18,260 nt of DNA, from positions 1-18,260 of the forward strand of contig DATJSJ010000027.1 of NCBI GenBank assembly GCA_035504175.1. Direction: 5' to 3'. How positions within the stretch are numbered: the first letter of the stretch is position 1; every line of letters begins with the position of its first letter. The notes beneath the pieces are model-generated. The model saw only the letters and a program-made list of their open reading frames with translations. It made no database searches and was not told the DNA's origin. The stretch is from DATJSJ01 sp035504175 (GTDB taxonomy: Bacteria; Pseudomonadota; Alphaproteobacteria; Acetobacterales; Acetobacteraceae). Of the stretch, positions 7,059 to 14,080 are shown in pieces. A program made the translations under genes and the position numbers.

Positions 7059-8350
7059 CAGCTCTTGCCGAGCACCCGGTCGGTCACCGCCTGCACCTGC
7101 TTCAGCGCCGCCTCGGGCTCGAGCTTGCCCGCGGCGACCCCGGCGAGCGCGTTGTCGAGCGCGTCGGCGATCTCCGGATTGCCGAAGCGCTGGTTCTCGG
7201 CATGCGGCAGGGCGGTCATGAAGCGGTCGTACATCGCCAGGATGTTGGGGCTGATATCACCCTCCGGTTTCGGCCCGGCGATCGACGGCAGGTCGTTGAG
7301 GTCATTGAGCGCCGCCTGCAGCCCGTCGCCCTGCACCAGCGAGGCGAGGAAAGTCCAGGCCGCCGGATTCTTCGCCCCCGCCTTGGTCATGCCGTAGCCG
7401 ATATCGATGCCGCCGACCGGCGGGCTCGCATGGCCGCCGGCGGCGAGTGCCGGGAACATGAAGAAGTCGAAGCCCTGCATGTTCTGCACCAGCGGCGGCA
7501 GCGGCGGCGGGTATTTCGCCTCCTGCATCCACCACGAGCCGAGCGCCATCATGCCGACGCGACCCTGCGCGAAGAGCTGCGCCCCGGTCGGATAGGCATG
7601 CGCGCCGAGCGCCCCCTGCTGGAACACGCCGTCCTTGAACAGGCCGGCCCAGTCCTGCATCGCCTGCACCAAGGCGGGCGAGGTCCAGGGGGCCTTGCCG
7701 GCCTGCGCCTGGTCGATCAGCCCGGGTGCGCGCTGGTCGGCGAGCATCAGGTAGACGTTCTCGTTCTGCCAGCCATCCGCCGCGCCCTGGAACATCGGCA
7801 TGATGCCGTGGGAGGCGAGCGTCTTCGCCGTCTTGACCAGCGCGTCATAGGTGGTGGGCGGCGTCAGGCCGAATTTGGCGAACAGGTCCTTGTTGTACCA
7901 GATGCACAGCACCTGCGATTCCTCGGGCAGCATGTAGGTGCTGTCGTCGCCGGCCGGGTTGCCCATGTGCATCTGGCGGCGATCGACCGGGAAGATCTTC
8001 GATGCCCAGTCGGCACCCCATTCGCGCTTCGCATAGGCGTCGAGCGGCTCGAGATTGGCGCGGTATTGCTGCGTGAGCGAGCCGGGCTGCAGGCCGATCA
8101 GATCGGGCAGGCTGCCCGACGCCGCTGCGGCCTTCAGCGCGGTCAGGTACTCCGGCGCGTAGTTGTAGTAGGTGTATTTGACGGTGACGCCGGGGTGCTT
8201 CGCCTCGAAGGCCTGGATCGATTTCTGCATCGTGCTGGCGATGAACCAGGACCAGACCGTCACCGTCTGGCCCGACTGCGCCCAGGCGGCGCCGGTCGCG
8301 AGCAGGACGATGCCGGCGAGCAGGGAAGCGAGCCATCGCTGCCGCTTCAT
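7058..8350 (-). CDS. Extracellular sugar-binding protein of a CUT1 ABC transporter (SBP family 1)
   Basis: The 430-residue protein has a clear Sec signal peptide: MKRQRW, a hydrophobic core, then AWA before Gln25, giving likely cleavage after residue 24. There is no lipobox Cys, so it should be a free periplasmic protein. The mature part starts TVTVWSW and continues with FEAKHPGVTVKYTYYN and PDLIGLQPG, the usual layout of maltose-type binding proteins. WYNKDLFAKFGL and the PPTTYDAL segment are also typical. The ATG at 8350 is preceded by a strong Shine-Dalgarno (GGAGGA, about 7 bases upstream); a longer open frame upstream to 8629 is not used. First gene of the transporter operon, divergent from the RpiR regulator. 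Aromatic-rich segments would fit a carbohydrate ligand, but the sugar is not predictable. Confidence 0.93.
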   Translation of the reverse strand: MKRQRWLASLLAGIVLLATGAAWAQSGQTVTVWSWFIASTMQKSIQAFEAKHPGVTVKYTYYNYAPEYLTALKAAAASGSLPDLIGLQPGSLTQQYRANLEPLDAYAKREWGADWASKIFPVDRRQMHMGNPAGDDSTYMLPEESQVLCIWYNKDLFAKFGLTPPTTYDALVKTAKTLASHGIMPMFQGAADGWQNENVYLMLADQRAPGLIDQAQAGKAPWTSPALVQAMQDWAGLFKDGVFQQGALGAHAYPTGAQLFAQGRVGMMALGSWWMQEAKYPPPLPPLVQNMQGFDFFMFPALAAGGHASPPVGGIDIGYGMTKAGAKNPAAWTFLASLVQGDGLQAALNDLNDLPSIAGPKPEGDISPNILAMYDRFMTALPHAENQRFGNPEIADALDNALAGVAAGKLEPEAALKQVQAVTDRVLGKS

Positions 8351-8465
8351 GGAGCGTTCCTCCTTCTGTCTTGCTGCACGGCTTGTCGCCGTGTCCGACG
8401 CCGCGCCGCGCGCCGGATCATGCCGGCTTGACGGGGCGCCCGTCGAAAAGTAACTTCCACCGGAA
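8351..8465. promoter_or_regulatory. Divergent promoter/operator region between the transporter operon and the RpiR operon
   Basis: These 115 bases separate two divergent operons. On the + strand, TTGACG (8428-8433), a 17-base spacer and TAACTT (8451-8456) form a sigma70-like promoter for the regulator. On the - strand, TTTACA (8476-8471), 17 bases and TTACTT (8453-8448) could serve the transporter; its -10 is a poor match, so this is weaker. The two candidates overlap. The hexamer AACTTC occurs at 8452-8457 and again at 8482-8487, exactly 30 bases apart, inside a looser repeat AxAxGxAACTTC. TTCC-ACC-GGAA (8455-8465) is a short inverted repeat. RpiR-family proteins often bind GGAA/TTCC-like sites, so this is the likely operator; the assignment is inference. 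Confidence 0.5.
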
Positions 8466-9479
8466 ATGCCTGTAAAGAGGAAACTTCTTTCTGCCGGGGT
8501 TCCGGGGGCCGGTCGGCCGCAGGCGATCCCGCCCCGCGCGGAGCGGCCGGAGGCGAATGCGCCGCAGGCGGGCTTGTTGCAGGCGCTGGCGGGCCTCGCC
8601 CTTTCCGGTGAGAGCGCGCTGCGCCGCACCGCGCAATGGATCGCCGATCACCAGGACCAGGCCGCAGGTCTGTCCATCACCGATCTCGCCGCCGCGATCG
8701 GCGTCAGCGAAACCACCGTGTTCCGCCTCTGCCGCGCGCTCGGCTTCGACGGCTATCGCGCGCTGCGCCTCGCTCTGGCGGAACATCGCGGCCTCGCGCG
8801 CGGCACCCGCCTCGCCTTGCCGCCGGGCGCGGCGCCCGCGAACGGCGGCGGCGCGGAGCCGGTCGCCGCGCGCATCGCCCGGCGCATCATCGAGGCGGAC
8901 GCGCAGGCGCTGTTCGACACGCTGCATCTGATCGATCCGGCGATGCTGGAACAGGCGACGCAGCAATTGCTGGAGGCGCGGCACATCTACCTGCTCGGCT
9001 TCGGCAGTTCCTTCCCGGTCGCGACCGATGCCTATCAGCGCTTCCTGCGCCTCGGCCTGGTCGCGAGCGCGCATTGCGACCCGCACGTGCTCGCGGCGCT
9101 CGCTTCCAACCCGCCGCCGGACAGCCTGTTCTTCGCCATCACCTATTCCGGCCAGACCCGCGACATCGTCGAGACGCTGGAGACCGCCGGCCGGCGCGGC
9201 TGCACGCGCATCGTGCTGACCGGCAATCCGCGTGGCCCGGTCACGGAATTGGCGGAAACCGTGCTGCTCTCCGCGGTGCGCCGCTCCGGCGTGGTGCGGG
9301 AGTCGATCGCGACACGCATCTCGCAGCTCGCGGTGATCGACATGCTCTGCGCCGGGCTGGCGCTGCGCCATGCGCGCAGCCCGGATTTTCTCTACGAAAG
9401 CGCGTTGTTCGAGCGCGAGATCGCCAAGAAACGCCTGCCGGCGAAGCGAGCCGGTGCCGCCCGCGGAAGGGAACCATGA
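8466..9479 (+). CDS. RpiR-family transcriptional regulator (HTH plus SIS sugar-phosphate domain)
   Basis: The 337-residue protein has an N-terminal HTH of RpiR type at about 36-110; the recognition part is ITDLAAAIGVSETTVFRLCR (71-90). A SIS domain at about 170-300 has GFGSSF (178-183) and ITYSGQTRDI (225-234), the phosphosugar-binding loops. RpiR proteins sense phosphorylated sugars and regulate sugar catabolism, mostly as repressors. Gene order supports control of the downstream kinase/aldolase genes and the divergent transporter. The start is uncertain. The ATG at 8466 gives about 35 residues before the usual RpiR N-terminus and lies about 10 bases after the candidate -10, so its transcript would be almost leaderless. 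TTG codons at 8574 and 8577 would give a normal-length protein. The stop overlaps the next start (ATGA at 9476-9479). Confidence 0.93.
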   Translation: MPVKRKLLSAGVPGAGRPQAIPPRAERPEANAPQAGLLQALAGLALSGESALRRTAQWIADHQDQAAGLSITDLAAAIGVSETTVFRLCRALGFDGYRALRLALAEHRGLARGTRLALPPGAAPANGGGAEPVAARIARRIIEADAQALFDTLHLIDPAMLEQATQQLLEARHIYLLGFGSSFPVATDAYQRFLRLGLVASAHCDPHVLAALASNPPPDSLFFAITYSGQTRDIVETLETAGRRGCTRIVLTGNPRGPVTELAETVLLSAVRRSGVVRESIATRISQLAVIDMLCAGLALRHARSPDFLYESALFEREIAKKRLPAKRAGAARGREP

Positions 9480-10102
9480 CGGATCAGGTCAAGCACGACA
9501 TTGTCCGATACTGCCAGCTCATGGCACAGAAGGGCCTGGTCGCCGGCACCGAGGGCAATGTCAGCGCCCGCGCCGCCGACGGCACCGTCTGGATGACGCC
9601 GTCCAACGTCAACAAGGGCGAGGTCACCGCCGGGATGCTGGTGCGCCTCGATCTCGAGGCGCGGGTGATCGAGGGCGAGCGCGCGCCGACCTCCGAGCGC
9701 TACATGCATCTCGAATTCTACCGCCAGCGTCCGGGCGCCGGCGGCGTGGCACACGGCCACCCGGTGTTCGCGACCGCCTTCGCCGCCGCCGGGCGCAAAC
9801 TGCCGCGCGACATATTGCCGGAGCTGATCGCGGTGATCGGCGACATCGCGCTGGTGCCCTACGCCCGCCCGTCCTCGCCGAAGCTCGCCGCGGCGATCGC
9901 GCCGTATTGCCAGTACCACAACGTCTTCCTGCTGCAGAATCACGGCGCGATCGCGGTCGGGCGCGACGTGCGCGACGCCTATCACCGGCTGGAAGTGGCC
10001 GAGGCCTACGCCAAGACCTGCTGGGCGGCCGAGGCGCTGGGCGGGGTGCGGCCGCTCTCCGCCGACGCCATCGCGGATCTGCCGTCGCCCGTCTTCGAGT
10101 GA
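9476..10102 (+). CDS. Class II aldolase/adducin-family protein (fuculose-phosphate aldolase-like)
   Basis: The 208-residue protein has the length and motifs of FucA/AraD-type zinc enzymes. GTEGNVSAR (24-32) holds the phosphate-binding Gly-Asn. Ser73-Glu74 (PTSERYMH) matches the FucA Ser72-Glu73 region. His93 and His95 in AHGHP and His156 in LLQNHGAIAVG are the three zinc ligands. Such enzymes cleave a ketose 1-phosphate to dihydroxyacetone phosphate plus an aldehyde, or epimerise a pentulose phosphate, in the cytoplasm. The ATG overlaps the RpiR stop by 4 bases (ATGA), preceded by GGAAGGGAA, so expression follows the regulator. An FGGY kinase follows after 23 bases and could make its substrate. 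Whether it acts as aldolase, epimerase or decarboxylase is open. Confidence 0.9.
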   Translation: MTDQVKHDIVRYCQLMAQKGLVAGTEGNVSARAADGTVWMTPSNVNKGEVTAGMLVRLDLEARVIEGERAPTSERYMHLEFYRQRPGAGGVAHGHPVFATAFAAAGRKLPRDILPELIAVIGDIALVPYARPSSPKLAAAIAPYCQYHNVFLLQNHGAIAVGRDVRDAYHRLEVAEAYAKTCWAAEALGGVRPLSADAIADLPSPVFE

Positions 10103-10125
10103 GCTCCACGCGGCGGAGGCCGCCG

Positions 10126-11640
10126 ATGCGCGATCCGGTCCTGCTCGGCCTCGATCTCGGCACCAGCGCCGCGAAACTGGTCGCCTTCGACCCGGAAGGC
10201 AACGCGCTCGCTTCGGCCCGCCGCGCCTATGCGGTGCGCAACCCGGCGCCGGGGCGCTTCGAGCTCGACGCCGATGCGGTCTGGCAGGCCGCCGCGTCCT
10301 GCCTGCGCGACGTCACCGCGCGTTGCTTCGCCCGTGCCATCCGGGCGCTCTGCCTCTCCGTGCAGGGCGAAGCGATCGTGCCGGTGGATCGCGACGGGCG
10401 CTGCCTGGCGCCGGCGCCGATCAGCCTCGACCGGCGCGGCGAGGCGGCCGTGCACCGCCTCGCCGAAAGGCTGGGCGAGACCGCGATCCGGCACACCACC
10501 GGCCAGCCGGTCAGCAGCCTGCCGTCGCTGCCGAAACTGATGTGGTGGCGCGAGCACGAGCCGGCGCTGCACGCCGCCACCTGGAAATATCTTTGCTTCG
10601 GCGAGTTCGCGCTGCTGCGCCTCGGCCTGGCGCCGGCGATCGACCGGACGATGGCGGCGCGCACCATGGCCTATGACATTGCGCGCGGTGCGTGGTGGCC
10701 GGAGGCGCTGGAGGCGGCCGGGATCGAGCCGCATCGCCTTGCGCCGATCCTGCCGGCGGGCACGGTCGTGGGGACGATCGCGCCGGACATCGCGGCGCCG
10801 CTCGGCCTGCCGGCCGGAGTCGCAGTGGTGCTCGGCGGACACGACCAGCCGATGGGCGCGCTCGGCGCCGGCGTGCTCGATCCCGGATCGGCGCTGTATG
10901 CGATCGGCACCACCGAGGTGATCGTGGCGGCGCTGCGGGACTTCGCGCCCGCTCTGCCGGCGCGCGGCATTCCCTGCTATCCGCATGTCGCACCGGAGGG
11001 CTTCGTGGCGCTGGCCGGCAGCCAGTCGGGCGGCCGCGTGCTGCATTGGTATCGCAGCGTCACCGCTACCGGCGGCGGCGACGCGGCGGCGGATGAGGAT
11101 GTCGCGGCGCTGCTCGAGGAGGTGGAGGATTCCCGGCCGGGCGGACCCATCCTGCTGCCGCATTTCGCCGGCACCGGCTCGGTGCTCGGCGACGAGGGCG
11201 CCTCGGCGGCGTTGCTCGGCCTGCGCTTCGAAACCAGACGCGGCGACATCCTGCGCGCGCTGCTCGAAGGCGTCACCTATGAGCAGGCGATCGGCATCGA
11301 CGCGCTGGATGCGGCGGGCGTCGGACCGGGCTCGCTGCGCGCGGTCGGCGGCGGCGCGCGCTCGCCGCGCTGGCTGCAGATGAAGGCGGACATCCTCGGC
11401 CGCACCATCGAGCATGCGCTGGTCGAGGACGCGCCCTGTCTCGGCGCCGCGATGCTGGCCGGCCAGGCGATCGGGCTGCACGGCTCGCTGCGGGAGGCCG
11501 CCGACCGGGTGCGCGTCACCATGCGCTATCGCTCGCGCCCGGAACACCACGCCATGCACCAGCCGCGGCGCGAGCTCTATCGCGCGTTGTACGAGGCGCT
11601 GCGACCGCACGCGGCGCAGCTTCGCGTGGCCGCGGGATAG
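10126..11640 (+). CDS. FGGY-family carbohydrate kinase (first of two)
   Basis: The 504-residue protein is a full-length ATP-dependent sugar kinase of the FGGY (xylulokinase/glycerol kinase) family. LGLDLGTSAAKLVAFD (7-22) is the N-terminal phosphate loop. LGGHDQPMGALGAG (236-249) carries the predicted catalytic base Asp240. AIGTTEVI (259-266) is the second phosphate loop. LRAVGGGARSPRWLQMKADI near the C-terminal third is the adenosine motif. In the substrate region the common GQMHG motif is QGEAI (80-84), and the usual W-x-D-x-R is altered: SLDRR at 100-104 has Ser where Trp normally stands. GGAGG at 10115-10119 precedes the ATG by 6 bases. The gene lies between the class II aldolase and the class I aldolase and is co-oriented with both. 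Substrate unknown, probably a ketose or polyol. Confidence 0.9.
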   Translation: MRDPVLLGLDLGTSAAKLVAFDPEGNALASARRAYAVRNPAPGRFELDADAVWQAAASCLRDVTARCFARAIRALCLSVQGEAIVPVDRDGRCLAPAPISLDRRGEAAVHRLAERLGETAIRHTTGQPVSSLPSLPKLMWWREHEPALHAATWKYLCFGEFALLRLGLAPAIDRTMAARTMAYDIARGAWWPEALEAAGIEPHRLAPILPAGTVVGTIAPDIAAPLGLPAGVAVVLGGHDQPMGALGAGVLDPGSALYAIGTTEVIVAALRDFAPALPARGIPCYPHVAPEGFVALAGSQSGGRVLHWYRSVTATGGGDAAADEDVAALLEEVEDSRPGGPILLPHFAGTGSVLGDEGASAALLGLRFETRRGDILRALLEGVTYEQAIGIDALDAAGVGPGSLRAVGGGARSPRWLQMKADILGRTIEHALVEDAPCLGAAMLAGQAIGLHGSLREAADRVRVTMRYRSRPEHHAMHQPRRELYRALYEALRPHAAQLRVAAG

Positions 11641-11707
11641 ACCAGGATCGCGGGACGCCGCGGCGGCGCCGCTCGCAACAGACTTCACACAACGACAGGA
11701 GACCGAC

Positions 11708-12499
11708 ATGACGCGGATGAAGCTTGGCGACAGGGCGTTGGTGATCGCGATGGACCATGCGCGCACGCTCGGCGCGGTGCCGGGGCTGGAGGATCCGGGC
11801 GTCGTGCTCGACCGCGTGATCGCCGCCGGGGCCGACGGCGTCATGACCTCCTACGGCGTGATCAAGCACTTTCGCGACCGGCTGATCGGCCGGGTGCCGA
11901 CCTTCCTGCGCCTCGATGGCGGCCCGTCCACCTACCTGCAGGACTGGCTGCATTACAGCCAGTGGTCGCTGCTGCACACGGTCGAGGATGCGCGCGCGCT
12001 CGGCGTCGACGGCGTCTGCCTGATGGGGTTTCTCGGCTCGCCGGTCGAAATGCGGACCTACGAGATCATCGCCCGCGTGGTCGGCGACTGCGCCAGCGAC
12101 GGGTTTCCGGTGATGGTCGAGGCGCTGCCCAATCCCGGCGAGCGCCTGCCCGACCCGATGGACGCGAAGCCGATGGCGGATGCCTGCCGCATCGCCTTCG
12201 AGCTGGGCTGCGACATCGTCAAGACCTACTACACCGGCTCGCCGGAGAGCTTCGCGCGCGTGACGCGCGCCGTGCCGGCCTCGGTGCCGGTGCTGATTGC
12301 CGGCGGCACGAAGATGGACACGCTGCGCGCGGCGCTGGACGTGGTGCACGGCAGCGTCGCCGCCGGCGGCAAAGGCGTCGTGTTCGGCCGCAACATCTGG
12401 CAGAACCCCGATCCCGCCGGCGTGGTGCGGGCGATGAAGGCGATCATCCATGACGGCGCCGACGTTGCGACCGCGGAGGCGCTGAGCCGCCAGGGATGA
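11708..12499 (+). CDS. Class I aldolase of the DeoC/FbaB/LacD superfamily (LsrF/DhnA-like)
   Basis: The 263-residue TIM-barrel protein carries the superfamily landmarks. IAMDHA (13-18) is at the N-terminus. Lys172 in CDIVKTYYTG is the expected Schiff-base lysine. AGGTKMD (198-204) and FGRNIWQ (226-232) form the phosphate-binding end of the barrel. Relatives include FbaB (fructose bisphosphate), LsrF (AI-2 phosphate thiolase), YihT (sulfofructose phosphate) and LacD (tagatose bisphosphate), so the reaction is a retro-aldol or related C-C cleavage of a phosphorylated substrate. The start at 11708 is chosen for its AGGAGA Shine-Dalgarno 5 bases upstream; a longer open frame to 11414 overlaps the kinase gene and is rejected. 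The stop overlaps the second kinase start (ATGA at 12496-12499). Substrate unknown. Confidence 0.9.
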   Translation: MTRMKLGDRALVIAMDHARTLGAVPGLEDPGVVLDRVIAAGADGVMTSYGVIKHFRDRLIGRVPTFLRLDGGPSTYLQDWLHYSQWSLLHTVEDARALGVDGVCLMGFLGSPVEMRTYEIIARVVGDCASDGFPVMVEALPNPGERLPDPMDAKPMADACRIAFELGCDIVKTYYTGSPESFARVTRAVPASVPVLIAGGTKMDTLRAALDVVHGSVAAGGKGVVFGRNIWQNPDPAGVVRAMKAIIHDGADVATAEALSRQG

Positions 12500-14058
12500 G
12501 CGCCGACGCTCCCGATCCGCCCAGCCTGATCGCTCCCTGCCTGATCGGGCTCGATATCGGCACCGGCAGCGTCCGCGGCCTGCTGATCGACCGGCACGGC
12601 GCCTTTCGCGCCGTCGCCGGCCGGCCGACCCCGACGCTGCACCCGGCACCCGACCAGGCCGAGTACGATCCGGAGGCGATCTGGCAGGCGGCGCTCTCGG
12701 TGCTGGGCGAGCTTGCCGCCCGCCTGCCGCGCGGCATCCCCGTCGCCGGCATCGCGGTCGCCAGCATGGGCGAGAGCGCGGTGCTGATCGACGACCGGGG
12801 CGAGGCGCTCGCCCCGGCGATCGCCTGGTACGACCGGCGCACCGAGCCGGATGCGGCGCGGCTCGCCGAGGCGCCCGGCGCCGAACGCCTGTTCGCGATC
12901 ACCGGCCTGGCGCTCGATCCGTCCTACACGCTGTGCAAGCTGCTCTGGGCCCGGCGCTGCCTGCCGCAGCTTTTTCGCCGCGCCCGGCACATGCTGAACC
13001 TCGCTGACTGGGTCGCCTTCCGGCTCACCGGCGAACGCGCCACCGATCCGAGCCTCGCCTCGCGCACCCTCTGCCTCGATCTCGGCCGCCGCGACTGGTC
13101 GGCCGAGGTGCTGGCAGCGGCGGATCTCGACCCGGCGCTGCTGCCGCCGATCCGGCCGAGCGGCACGGCGCTGGGGGCGGTGCGCGACGCGGTGCTGCGG
13201 CAGACGGGGCTGCCGGGCCGACCGGTGGTGGGCGTCGGCGCGCACGATCACATCGGCGGCGGCTTCGCGGCCGGGGCCGGCCGGCCGGGCGTGCTGCTCG
13301 ACAGCATGGGCACGGCGGAGGCGGTGTTCCTCACCGTCACGGACCGGCTCGCCTCGCCCGAGATCGTGCGCCGCGGCTATTCGCAGGGGGCGGTCGCGCA
13401 GCACCGGCCGCTCGCCTATCTCGGCGCCGGCATTGCGACCGCCGGCGGCGCGATCGACTGGGCGCGGCGGCTGTTCGGCGGCGGCGGCGAGTACGGCGCG
13501 CTGATCGCCGCCGCGGCCGCGGTGCCACCCGGCAGCGCCGGCGTCTGCTTCCTGCCGCATCTCGTCTACAGCACGGCGCCGCATCCCGATCTCGACTCGC
13601 GCGGCGCGCTGCTCGGGCTGCGGCTGGAGACCGAGCCCGCGGCGGCGTTCCGTGCCGTGCTGGAGGGGCTGGCAATGGAGGCGCGGGGGCTGCGCGACGG
13701 TATGGCGAGGCTGCCCGGAATCGTGCCGCCGACCGAGCTGCGCGCGATCGGCGGCACGATCCGCAACCGGCTGCTGTGGGAGATCAAGGCCAGCGTCTAT
13801 GCCGCGCCGATCGCGGTGCTGGCCGAGGCGGAGGCGACCGCGCTCGGCGCCGCGCTGCTCGGCGGCATCGCCGCCGGGCTCTGGCGCGACCTGGACGCGG
13901 CGCGGGCCGGGCTGCTGCAGGAGATCGTGACGATCGATCCGGTGCCGGGCTGGGTCGAGCGCTACGCGGCGCTGCACGAGGCGGTGTATGCCGGGCTCTA
14001 CGCGGCGCTGCGGCCGGTCAACCAGGCGCTGGCGCGACTGGCGGGCGACGCCGGCTGA
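12496..14058 (+). CDS. FGGY-family carbohydrate kinase (second of two)
   Basis: The 520-residue FGGY kinase has GLDIGTGSVRGLLID (18-32) as the first phosphate loop. WYDRR at 111-115 is the canonical W-x-D-x-R substrate motif. GVGAHDHIGGG (246-256) carries predicted catalytic Asp251, DSMGTAEA (269-276) is the second phosphate loop, and LRAIGGTIRNRLLWEIKASV is the adenosine motif. The substrate-side motif is MGESA (91-95) instead of the xylulokinase GQMHG. It resembles the first kinase only in family-wide motifs, so the two are probably not a recent duplication. The ATG at 12496 overlaps the aldolase stop in ATGA; the upstream CAGGG is a modest Shine-Dalgarno, consistent with coupling. Last gene of the catabolic operon, convergent with the methyltransferase after 22 bases. 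Substrate unknown. Confidence 0.92.
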   Translation: MSADAPDPPSLIAPCLIGLDIGTGSVRGLLIDRHGAFRAVAGRPTPTLHPAPDQAEYDPEAIWQAALSVLGELAARLPRGIPVAGIAVASMGESAVLIDDRGEALAPAIAWYDRRTEPDAARLAEAPGAERLFAITGLALDPSYTLCKLLWARRCLPQLFRRARHMLNLADWVAFRLTGERATDPSLASRTLCLDLGRRDWSAEVLAAADLDPALLPPIRPSGTALGAVRDAVLRQTGLPGRPVVGVGAHDHIGGGFAAGAGRPGVLLDSMGTAEAVFLTVTDRLASPEIVRRGYSQGAVAQHRPLAYLGAGIATAGGAIDWARRLFGGGGEYGALIAAAAAVPPGSAGVCFLPHLVYSTAPHPDLDSRGALLGLRLETEPAAAFRAVLEGLAMEARGLRDGMARLPGIVPPTELRAIGGTIRNRLLWEIKASVYAAPIAVLAEAEATALGAALLGGIAAGLWRDLDAARAGLLQEIVTIDPVPGWVERYAALHEAVYAGLYAALRPVNQALARLAGDAG

Positions 14059-14080
14059 TCCGGCACCGCCCGCCGCGCGG

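Noticed and set aside
8557..8931. ATG with a GGAGG-like site inside the RpiR gene, opening a 124-codon frame
   Set aside because: The product is Arg-rich low-complexity sequence, out of frame with the RpiR HTH, which is clearly the coding frame there.
3160..14058. An AI-2 quorum-sensing uptake and breakdown locus (AI-2E protein, LsrK-like kinase, LsrF-like aldolase, sugar ABC transporter)
   Set aside because: The AI-2E family name is not functional evidence. The transporter is CUT1, not the LsrACDB (CUT2) type; the regulator is RpiR, not LsrR; and a class II aldolase and a second kinase are unexplained. The AI-2E gene is also on the opposite strand from the transporter and convergent with it.
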